DNA of 64,000 bases from Atopsyche davidsoni (taxonomy: Eukaryota; Arthropoda; Insecta; Trichoptera; Hydrobiosidae), in the NCBI GenBank assembly GCA_022113835.1, contig JAILWY010000007.1:8533001-8597000 (forward strand). Direction: 5' to 3'. The position numbers and the translations under genes are program-made. Below are positions 48,113-59,354 of the stretch, in pieces. A model generated the notes under the pieces. It was not told where the DNA came from and did not search any database. It saw only the letters and a program-made list of their open reading frames with translations. Within the stretch, counting starts at the first letter, position 1, and every line of letters begins with the position of its first letter.

Positions 48113-51100
48113 TAAAACGGAATTCCACCAAGTACTCTCTGTCAAAAATATTGAATTTCTTTTATTTATACAAATTAGTGAAACGCCTTCAAATCTAATA
48201 TTATATAACAAGGATCGCAGTAAACCAAAAACCTGTGTTTCGTCAATATCTTACAACTCAAGCAAGTTAATAGCAAATATACACGTGTATTAAGAGAAGA
48301 AACAATAAAATGTATAATCAATAAGTCGTGTTTGAACACACGTAACACGCTTGTAAGTTAGAATTTACATTTTATGGAGTCGGAGAGCTCGGGCCGCTGG
48401 ACGTGCGTTCATTATTACGAGAAACCGCTGTCGTTCGCGAAATTTACAACCGATTAAAAATCCCCGTTTCTCAGATTATAATATAAAGTAGAGGCAGGTA
48501 GATATGCATACTTGATTCCACGCATTAAAAAACGAGTTCTTTTCTATAAATCAGATATAAAGTCTAAATATTGCTGTTGAAAAAATAACAAACATTATTA
48601 TTTAACTTGAAAAAACATCACAGATTTATATTATTATATAATAGTATTCTAGCTTTTTACGGGAGTTAAGCCGCAGCAAAAGTGATCTCACTTTGTTGAC
48701 CGCAGCCAAACACACCCCGATGTAACTGCATTCTAAATAATCAGTTACGTAGCGCATAGATGCGGCATTATCATCTCTTCCATACGGCATGGTCAAATGA
48801 TGAAATGCAAAAATTTAAGATGAATTAGAATGTATTTTAATTTTGATAATGAGTTTGTTACATAGGAAAGTATATACAAGAAAACGTCCATTCGCTACAG
48901 TATGGAGAGACATGATTTTATTGTATTTTTTTAAACGCAACAAAAACGCGGAATGCGCAAAGCAATCACGCTGGCAATGAAAACGAAATGGTAACCGCAC
49001 GAGAATCGGAAATGCAATGTGATAGAAAGTTACCTGTTCGAGGAGAGTCGGGTTTGCAAAAGCAAGCGCAGAATCGATAGATATAACCAACATACAAAGA
49101 GGCCTTTCATTCAGAAGGAAATCGAACGTGACAGGTATTTATTTATTATATACACACCAGATGTTAATAGTTTTTGTGTTGATGATACCATAGTCAATTT
49201 TCAAAGATATATTAATTTAATTAGTTGTTATAATAAGCACATATTTATGCCTAAAACTTTAATATATTTTAAATAATAAAATAACAAGTTCTAGCATGAA
49301 ATAGAGCGTAGAAAATAAATTAAAAATGGCAATCAGAACACGGAGGACAGCACACACGCGCGCCCGGAGCACGTGCGTTTCTAAATAGTTTAACGTTTTG
49401 ATTGATCGGAACGAAATCGTCCGGGGCGATTGACATTGAAGCGGGCGGGGCGAGGGCCGGCGGAGCAGACGGAGGAAAATATTGCCGACCGCACGGAGCC
49501 ATCTGCATTCGTCGCGGATAATTGTGGACTTTAAAAATAGACCGGATTGTGGGAACGGAGAGACGCCTGCTGTGCTGCTTATCTGGTGCCGGTCCACTGG
49601 GCTGGAGCGATGTCACATGGAGCATCGCGGGGAATTCGCGACCTGTTGAAGTATTCAAATATGCGTACACCCGGCGTTTACCGGTGGATACTACAAAGTT
49701 TATCAATAGCACGAAGTGAAGATTGCAGATTACATTATAAAGTGTCGTTAAATATTATAAAAAAAAAAAAAAAAACAAAAACAAGAGTTGAGACGACATG
49801 CTTCTAAGCAATCAATTAACAAAAAAAAACTGAAACACTAAATCTGAAGTTACGGATAACACATTTGTACCTTTTTCACAAGAGTGAAAGGTGAACAAAC
49901 AGGTGGTTTTGATGCTACGTTTTTTTCCGGCTTGATACAAGTAGGATTCGCCAAACGATAAGACCTATCTGAAGGGTTTGCTTGACATTAAAGCTATCAA
50001 TAGCTTTTGATTTGCCGCAGACTCGAACCTGGAGCTCTATGGCTGGGGAGCAACCGTGCCAATCACTAGGCAATGTGAAAATTAAAAATATTAAAGAATA
50101 AAACAATTACCTACATATTGTGAAGTCATTTATTTGTAGTTCAGGATTTGGTTTCCGGTTATGGTACTGTGATCAGCAGCTGACGCTTAGGCCCCAAGGT
50201 CATCCAAAAATCTCTAAATTTCTATGTCCGCTCCATGGTAAGAGATTTTCTGCTTGTAAATACATTTAGAGTAGAGAATGCATCGCATAAATGTTATCTA
50301 GGTTCTGTCAGAATTGAGCATTATCTTGTAAGCGTCCTATAGCTACACGCGTGCTATACTAAAATATTATTAATGCATTATCGTTAAGACACTGATCTGT
50401 GTAACTGTTTTATTTATTTATTTTTTTCTCAAAAATCATGATTACTTTGAAATACTGTTAAATAAAATAAACTTAGAAATAACACTCGAGACACACAGTG
50501 TAATATAAAATATCAAGAGGATTTATAGTGTCAGTATAGCGAGCATAAATTAAACTACAAATGTGTTCACAAAAGAATGAAACAAAATATTTTTCTTGCA
50601 GGTTCACATCATCCATTTACAAAAAAGACGCTTTTCGAGTAATTTATTAAAATTTCCTAGTATGAATTCGAGACTTCGCGAATACGAAGTAACACATATT
50701 TCAACATAATAACAAAATTTTGACACAGTATATTTTAAAGTAATATACATATTTATATTATTAAACTTTTACATCAAGGGTAGGATACATTTAACCTTGT
50801 TTCTACTTTCAAGAATTCTTAGGATCAATGATTAAAAAAACAAAAAAGGGATTATTCAATATTAGATATTAAACAACTGGATATAAGATCTAGTTTCTTT
50901 TTGTTAAAATAAATTACAATAACAATATAACGCTGTCAGCGTAATATATTTACAACAAATAATGTTGTTAACTATAATATCTAACGTTACTTCCACCGAA
51001 CACATTGTAGTGTTTATTTATATCCGCGTATAATTTTATGATTGAATGCCTCTACGCTTTTTGATATTGAGCCGTAAAATAATAATGAACATGATATTTT

Positions 51101-53233
51101 CACGTGTGGATTGTGCGCTATTTTCACGTGTCAAATGCAAATATTTCGTGTTGATGATTAATTCATGCTATCAATCAAAATATACTCCGAGTGATTCATT
51201 AATTACTTGGTTGATGACAAAATTGTTTGTGAATCATGCAGCGTTTTAACAATAAATGTACCGCTGAATCTTATTTACAGATTTTTAAATAATACAATAC
51301 TATGGTATTAATGCATATAACTATATACCCAACGAATATTTAGCTGTGATATTACCGCGATTGTAAAGAGCGGGGGTCGTCAATGTTTTGAATACTCTGG
51401 GTCATGTTATACATATAAATGTGAGTGCGGGTCAGAACATCCGGAGAATAATTTATTCATTAAAATAAAATTATTTCGATGTTTTATTTTTGTAAGAACA
51501 ATAAGAACATATATAAATAAGAACAAATAATTAGAATGGCAAATATACATAAAAAAGTATAAATAAGAACGTGAAAATAAGAAAACTGCGAATAATAGGG
51601 TTTAATATTAATGAGGATATTAAGTGGCGTGATCATGTTGTTTATGCAGATGTTTGGCAAAATTCACATATAACCAATAGATAAATAATTTTTGTATATT
51701 ATATATTTTGTATATTATCTCGCTAGCACACAGTGCCGCCTCAGGCGGTGTGCCAACACATGGCCCCAAGTCACAAATTAATAGTGGCTGCAGACTTAAA
51801 GACGTCGCAAAATATTCATGAGTTAATATTTTATATTAGTATACGCTTAAAAATTTTTTTTCTAACATTTAGAGAATTATTAAAATGCTTGTTTGCATTA
51901 CTGTGCTGTTGATTTTTAAGGTAACCTTTTTACACATTTTCTTGTAAAAACAAAATAATTCGCGTAGTTTTACACTGCATGCGTCTATATACGCAACTTC
52001 CCTACATACATCAAGTAGCATGTAAAACTGAAGATCTATGTTTGTAAGCTCATAATGCTTTTATTGTATGTTTTTATAATATACCGCGCCACCCAGACTA
52101 TAATATTTATATCTACATTTCAAAACCGAGAGTGTCTGTATCTAACTAAACCTTGATTGTTTTTTTTTGTCAAAATAAATTAATAAAAAACGAAAAAGAA
52201 ATGCTAGATTTTTCTATTGAGCTTTCTTTAATATTTGCCGCGTAGATAACAGTGGAGGTCTAAAATAATTTCGGCAATGTTTATCTCTCTAGTGCTGAAA
52301 TATAACACTGTTAATTTAACAAGGGTTTTAAATACATCGATTTACTTAAACTTAAGGAAGCTTTAAGCCATTGAGTTCGGAATTCAACTCTACAAAATAA
52401 AATCAAAATAACACGTGAGTTTTTGACTAGGAAATGTATAGTCAATCGTAGACCAAGTATCCACTGTACCGTAATAGTTGACAGTTGGTAAAGCATGCTT
52501 GTGAGATTAAATATTGACATTTCAATATTTATTTAATGAAGTTGTGTTATTTATCAACGTGGAATTATTGTGACGAGTTCGGGGTTGTTGCGACACATGG
52601 AGGGCGCACGGGGGTGGGTCGCAGCACCTAAAGCGCACATATTAATTACTCGGCGCATTGTCGCAGCGACAATTACCCCACTTAATAAAAATACGAAGCC
52701 TATGTAAGAACATATATTTTATAATTTTATAATAACCAGTCGAGTTCATCCACGGAAGCTGTTCAAATTTCAATATTTTTAAAAAGGTTTTTTTTTGTTA
52801 TTCAGAAAATTAAATTTAACCCATGTCTACTTTTTATTTTTCGATGTACAAACATACATAAATGGATTACTCAAAACATATTAGTTTTCCATGATATGAA
52901 GTTCATGAAGTATATTTACACATGATAAGCATAGGAGTCGGGACCATGTAATATGATGGTTGTGATATCAATATTTATCGATTACTGTAGCTTTAAAACA
53001 TAGTATAAATAAGTAAAGTTATCGACAGAATATTATTATAATCAGCGCACTGAATACTTGAAACTGGTACATCAAGCCTTCGTTCGTGATACTGGAAAAT
53101 CAGATAAGTAAACTCAAACACGGATTTATGATTTGTTATAAGTATAAGCGAATGATTCTATTAGGTATTGACTCGATTCGTTTACCTTTGCCTTGGGAAT
53201 GAGTATTAAATCTCTCCCATTAGTGAAGAAGAC
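48113..53233. other. AT-rich non-coding; GC patches at 49.4-49.7 and 52.6 kb
   Basis: GC-rich patches are at 49420-49680 and 52560-52680. A possible minus-strand tRNA-like relic is at about 50000-50085. A strong plus-strand acceptor (tttttcttgcag, ending near 50600) is followed by a 35-codon open frame but no donor. Otherwise AT-rich, no gene seen. Confidence 0.5.
50000..50085 (-). other. Possible tRNA-derived SINE relic
   Basis: On the minus strand an A-box-like ctagtgattggcac and a B-box-like ccaggttcgagtctg are about 30 nt apart, with a short ttgcc / ggcaa stem outside them. The T and anticodon stems pair poorly, so it is not a functional tRNA. No second copy was found in this window. Confidence 0.3.
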
Positions 53234-53258
53234 ACTCACCTGAAACAAAACAAAAATA
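53234..53258 (-). promoter_or_regulatory. Candidate recursive splice site, 53.2 kb
   Basis: On the minus strand tatttttgttttgtttcag joins directly to GTGAGT (boundary 53239/53240). Tract, CAG and donor are all consensus-like, making this with 39991 the best site. In minus-strand order it would be the first ratchet point in the window, about 9.4 kb before the one at 43861. Confidence 0.65.
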
Positions 53259-54225
53259 TACAAATTAGTAAATAATAAAGGCGGCAGAAGTGGGTTAAAA
53301 GGTTATAAAACAATTAGGGTAATATGCATCTGCGCAGGAGGCCGTCCAGTAGCGGAGGTATTATAATCTCCCTAGATAAATCTAGCCGCAGTTGATTGGG
53401 AGTGTTTTTTTAATGAATAAATTACACGGACGCCGGCCCTGGAATTGAATTTAATGGGGCTGGACGTTTACATTAGCCCCGCGCCCCGCACCCTCATTAC
53501 AGGACCGCGTCACTCCCAGATATGCATAACCTAATTATTTACTATGAATATTACAACAGAACAGCACACATCAATCGATTTTAAAATATTATTAGCTAAA
53601 ATATTAGAAATATTAAAAAAAAAAAAATCCGAATTCACACTTGATGATAGATAGACAGCATGCATGAAACTTGATTCAGTATATTATTTCATTGCGCACA
53701 CGGAAAATTAATGGCATACGCCCTTTATCAAATCCTTTATGACTTAAGGTATTATAGCAAAGAAACATTGCCAATTTTTAATCATTACACATGATTTACG
53801 AGTCTAATATTAATAATTCTATTTTCTTGATTTGATGCCAGACTTAAGTCATATTCAAGTTTAATAATTTTTGAAATAAGTTTTATAAAACTATTCAAAT
53901 GTAGCGTTTATAAAAAAAAGTGTTGAGTGTATGACGTGCCTAATTTAAATTCTCGAAACTCCACGGCATACCAACGATAAAAAAAAAAAACAAACCGAAT
54001 TGCATAAAGTACCGAACGTGGAATATCCCGAGAGATCGTAATACATCATTATTACAAAATTCAAGACCATCCATTACGTCGTACTTGAAATAGGTTGTCT
54101 ACCCCGCGCGGCCCGGTAAGATATGGAAGAATAATCGTCACAAAAAAACGTTTGTTATTCAACAGATTCAAACAAATATTTCAAAAAAATCCGCCGCCGA
54201 TTCGACTCGCTATCTGTGACGCCGC
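53259..54225. other. Non-coding; GC patch at 53.33-53.52 kb
   Basis: A GC-rich patch lies at 53330-53520, then AT-rich DNA up to the GC-motif pair. No coding signal. Confidence 0.5.
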
Positions 54226-54265
54226 GGCGGGGTTACGCTGGGCGCGCCGAGGCCGGGCTACGCTG
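54226..54265 (+). repeat. GC-motif pair matching the 36.5-kb cluster
   Basis: ggcggggttacgctgg (54226-54241) and gaggccgggctacgctg (54249-54265). The second is identical over 17 bp to 36492-36508. The two loci share little outside the motif, so it is a short dispersed motif rather than a recent large duplication. Confidence 0.6.
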
Positions 54266-57200
54266 GATCTGACATTTGTCGATCGTGCCGGAGCGAGATT
54301 CGGCTTTCGGCAAGGACATCGTATTTATTTGTACGATTTTTATTGTTTTCGCGTAATCAATATGGTCGATTTTGTTTAGTATACATTTATCGGCATCACG
54401 AAGAATAACAACAAAAAAAGCTGCAAGTTTTACATAAATCAATGAAACGCGAATGTCGGGTCGCATTTTCCTACATCTATTATAACTAGCTGTATAAATG
54501 ATCTTATAAATAATTATTTACACAGAAAGCGGTAAATTTATTTTAAATGACACTTAGTGTTTGCGTACTTAGGTCTAAATCAAATAACAAGACTTCAGGC
54601 CTAGTTAATTTACTATAAACAATTAAGACCCGCAAAATAAAACATACATAAGTCATATTTTATATATTAACTGATTACGCACAACAATTCCAAAGCATTT
54701 CAGGGTCGTATGTGGCTGATCTTAGTGCTTCCCTTCAAATTTATAAAAGCGGACTCGACTTCAATATGCACGAGTGCATTGATAATAAGTATCAGTAAGT
54801 ATTCTTACTTATATAAGAAGATAGATAGTTAATAAAAGTAAAAAAATATGTTGGAAAAACGGACACGAGTTGGATTATAAAAAAGAAACGACAGGTACTT
54901 TTCGCGATATTTGGCCCAGGTAAGTTGACTGCGATTTTTCTCTCTCCGATTTACCCGTCGCACCGGCGAGGTGGATCAACCTTGGCTACAGATATGTATA
55001 AACAGAGAGATTGCGCACTGCATAATCATTTATTATTTATGCCAGCCAGACCATCGCGGGTCCTCACTTTTAAATTATTTGGAGACACTTTTCGTTGTGG
55101 CTAAGAAAGCCTTGTTTTGGTGGGCGGCCGTACAGTGAACTGGCAAACAACAAACAGTTCAGACAGAACTGAAAGCCCCTCACGGACACGGAGTCTAGCA
55201 AATCTCATAATAATATTCAGGTGAATACTTCAGTAAGGAAATTGCATACTAGATGATATATATATATATACCTTTATAAAAATTAAAAAAATATACACAG
55301 ATATGGTCAAACACGATATTTTATTGTATTCTTGTCATCTTTTGAAAGGGACCGATCACAGAAACATGGATAACTGTATCAGACAAGGATATATTATAAA
55401 AAACGAATTGATAACAAATTAAGGAATTCTTTAATATGATTGGTTCGTTAATTAATAATTTAGATACATTAACCTTTTACCAAGAGCTTACTAACTCAAT
55501 CTTTGCCGTATATCATAAACACTTGGAGACTAAAAGTTAAACATAGAAAATTTACGGCTGTACATTTGATTACAAGGAAATTATCGCAGAATAAACCGTA
55601 CAATTTGCTTGCGCATTCACAATATCACGCATGCCTGACATAGATAAGCAATCGAAATTAAAATTACCTAAATTAGATATGCTTAAAACTGTGCGGATAA
55701 TTTTTTTGTTACAGTATTGTTTGCTTGCTCGCCTGTCCAGCGCGCGGCCGCGGCGGGCGTCCTAGGCGGCGTCCTCCCAGAATAGTGTTCGCCATTTCAG
55801 AGACGGTGCGCTTATTTTTAGAATCAAGTTTTAGCGAAAAATTGTCGGACCGCTCTATTGGAGATGACAATGGCGGATGGCCGCAGGGCCCGCAGGAGCA
55901 GCCGCCGGTCGGGGATTCCTTTGTCTAATGTGAATGAAAGTATTTTTAATAGTCGCGGCGGTCTTTTTTGGCTGGGTGCATTTTCTGCATTTTTTTACTC
56001 GGTGGGTTATTTAGACTGTTCCCGTGCTCCCCTTGTATCATATATGGTTTCAAAGACTTGAAAAAATTGTTCGTCGAAGCGAACGTTGCCCAAAGATTGA
56101 GCTTAAATCTATTTTTTTTACCCAAGCGAAAATTATGTGCATTGGGATATTTTTTGGACTAAAAGGACAAATAATAAACTCACAAGCAAAACTTCACTAC
56201 CATAATAGTGTAGTTTAAATATTAAAAAAATCAACAAATAAGTGACAGCGACATTTTTGTTGTTAGTAGCCAACTTTTCAATGCAAATTTTTATTTCCTA
56301 TGCTGCAAATGCAGGTAAAATATTTCTTCACAGCAAAATTATTTACTATGAAAAACATCATAAGCTAGAAATGTTTTTGTAATCAAATTAAATATACAAT
56401 GATGTATGAAAATAATACTTTCAACTTACAATCACCATTGAATAACACAACGACAACGCTTCCCGTGGATGCAAGTGAAGGCGCGCCGGCAGCGAGCGCG
56501 TGACGAGAGGAGAAAGGGCATCGCGCGATGAATATTGCATTAGCACGATTAATTAATTGCAATCGCCGCGATGAAAACGAGAATATACGCGATTTAATCG
56601 CTGACTTCACGATAATTTACTGATGTGAACAGAATAATTGTGGACTACGTTGATTAGTACAATTAGATCACCATTATAAGATGAGGCGCGGCAGTATATC
56701 GTGAGGCTTGTAAGCATGTTCTTGTTGGAATATTGAATTTTTATTTAATATCATTACTTCATAAGATAACTGATATATTACTGTCAATTTTAAGCTACCG
56801 TATGAAATCGTGAGTTTACATACCGATATAGTTATTTTGTATAGCTCAGTCATTAAATCGGAATTTTTCGTCGTTTGTGATAAGAGTTATTCGTGGTTCT
56901 TCAAAGTCAGCAACAATAACAGGCAGTGTAGTATGAAGTGGCGACAAGAATTCCGAGTTGCCTGAGTAAGATGACAAAAGCTCCGCAACAAATTCCTGGC
57001 GCGGCCCGACTTCGAGTTATGCAAATTCCCGGCGAGGATAGTAAGTAGGTGGCCGCGCGGCGCGGCGCACGGGGACAATCTCCTCTTCATATAAATAAAT
57101 TATCGTCATGGATAGTCCTTCGTACTCCTTGCTACACTCGAGAGTAGAATTGAAAGAGTTAATATTTATACTTTTCACATTTAGCACACGGGTATTTGTA

Positions 57201-59244
57201 GCCAAGTAAGAGAACAAACAATTTCGCGGATATTCATGAGCTTAGAAAGCTCTTAAATTTTATTTTAAAATAATAATGCCATTTGTGATTAGCTGATTCA
57301 AGATTACTTAATTCCCACTTGTATGGCTAAAACGACGCTCATTTTAACTCACGTATCTTTTGATAAGGGTCTATTAGAACTTTTAAAAAAATACTAACGA
57401 TGTAGGGTTTCATTTCGGATCACGAAACAATATCGAATAAACTAAATATTGAGTTATTTCAAATATATTTTTTCGTTACGCTGAATAACGGTGATGGGCC
57501 TTTGATTGAGACGCCGAGGAGATCGCTCTTTATGCAGACGGGCGTGAAATCGCGCAGCCGCCGTTCGGGCGCGAGAGCCAAATTAGGTTTTTGTAAATCT
57601 CCACACCAAAATTTGCACGGCAATAACTCTCCGCCGGCCGCGGGCTGTTGACACCGGCGGCCCTCGATAGCCGGCCCGGGGGCGCAGACCTCCTCGGGCC
57701 CCGCCGCTCATCCACGGAGAGAAGTCCACGCAGACTCAAAACATAGACCGTACAAGCATATTTGTAGACATGGACCAGCTGGAGAATGTGACTACTGAGC
57801 GCTAAAAAACGAATAAGTATGCACGTGACATGCATTGTGAGCTCACTATAGCTTGTCTCTGCAATGGATAGATTACTTAAGAAAATCAACATTACTGGTG
57901 TAATATGCGGAATTAGATCAACTAGGCAATACGGATGTAATAAATTCGCAGAATCGCACTTTAGATGCATTTTGTGAAAGCCGGTGAACGACATTTATTG
58001 GCTTGGCATGCGTTATTATTTAATTTACAAAAAATATATATGCATGCGAACACAAATATAATTGGTTGCGAATGATAATAGTTGTCTAAATTATAGGTTA
58101 TAATCGTGTCTTGATTCAATACAAATAAAATAAAAAATGAATATAAAATCGTGTTCATTGTTCACTTACATCGTTGCCTTAGCATGTATACCAGGCAACC
58201 GAATATCGCAGTGATTTCGGTTTAAGTCTTCGGAAGCTTTTTAGAAAGTTCTTAGAGGATATGTCTTTAAATTAGAATATCTACCATTATACTCCCATGT
58301 TGTGCGTGCTTGTATAAACAAACCTATAAACGTACAACGAGAGCGTGGGTGGACGTCGATGCCTTTATGAGGAGTTCCTCCGAGTGCTCCGCCATGCAAG
58401 AATTTATAATCACAAACATTCCCGGGTATCTCATAATGACTAAATACACAATTTATATAAGAAATGCATAATAATTCCCGTCTGGAAATGTCTGGTGCTA
58501 TGCGCCGGACGGAGGCATAGGCAGTGCGGTTTAGCGCCTGACGGTTTATTCGCGACTCATTCGATGAGAAAAACCAGCTTAAGTTCGAGTGTAACATAAA
58601 AATAAATGATCCACACCTGTGAGATGTCAAGCGAGTAACACTGACACAGTAGCCTTGTATTAAAATCATTGACCGTTAATTTTGAAGTACTTAAATAAAT
58701 TTACAATATTATTCATCGAAAGCGTCCTGATGGATGTTTAATGCAAACATACACGGGCTTGCCCTGCCGCTGGAGTCACGGCACGTTGCCGGCGAGCGGT
58801 GAAAGGACTCGCTCGTTACGAAACAGAATTGTGTCGAGACAGGTTTACAAAGCAATCCGTTTCCTGGATTCGATTCTATTATACGTATTGCTTCTATTGA
58901 AAGACTGACTGAATATCCCGTAATGAGATGGGAGAACTTCCGTATTTCCAGCGTAAAATATTAAATTATTCAAGCAATACGTCGCAGGGTTGCCTTAATT
59001 TATCTAGGTACATTAAATTATTACTTATACACATGTTTATTAATGTGCATTTTAGATGAGTGACACTACAGGACACGTCTACATTGTTTGGAATTCTTCG
59101 CTATGATATAGAAGCGTCAATCTATCAATTCATGAAACGTTTGTTCATATTTATAGTCTCTTCGTTCACGGAACCTTCGGTGTCTGTTGGCACTTCATAA
59201 TTGTACCTCTGAAAATGATGTCGGGGACTCGTAGCTGGGACGGT
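54266..59244. other. Non-coding with several GC islands
   Basis: GC-rich patches lie at 55720-55920 (with a YY1-like aatggcgg), 56460-56540, 57000-57080, 57500-57730 and 58770-58810. A plus-strand consensus donor follows CAG at 54909/54910 (ggcccag|GTAAGT) with only a moderate upstream pyrimidine content. The 154-codon minus ORF at 57530-57994 spans an AT/GC boundary and shows no domain. Confidence 0.5.
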
Positions 59245-59354
59245 GCCCTGTCCCTACAACTATTATCATCGCTGTGAGAGGCCAGGCTCACAGCAGTAAG
59301 GACAGTATAATATACACGCGATAATTCGTCACCTACTTTTTGTAGGGACTGGGC
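59245..59354. other. Nested inverted repeats, possible structured RNA or short element
   Basis: Outer arms gccctgtccctacaa (59245-59259) and ttgtagggactgggc (59340-59354) pair 14 of 15. Inside, gctgtgag (59271-59278) and ctcacagc (59287-59294) pair perfectly around an 8-nt loop. Two nested stems in 110 bp are unusual here. It could be a small TIR element or a structured transcript; no known RNA family is recognised. Confidence 0.45.

Noticed and set aside
50600..50710. Strong plus-strand acceptor followed by 35 open codons
   Set aside because: No donor or clear poly(A) signal follows and the peptide is not recognised; too little to call an exon.
57530..57994. 154-codon minus-strand ORF
   Set aside because: Spans an AT-rich to GC-rich transition with no motif and no splice boundaries.
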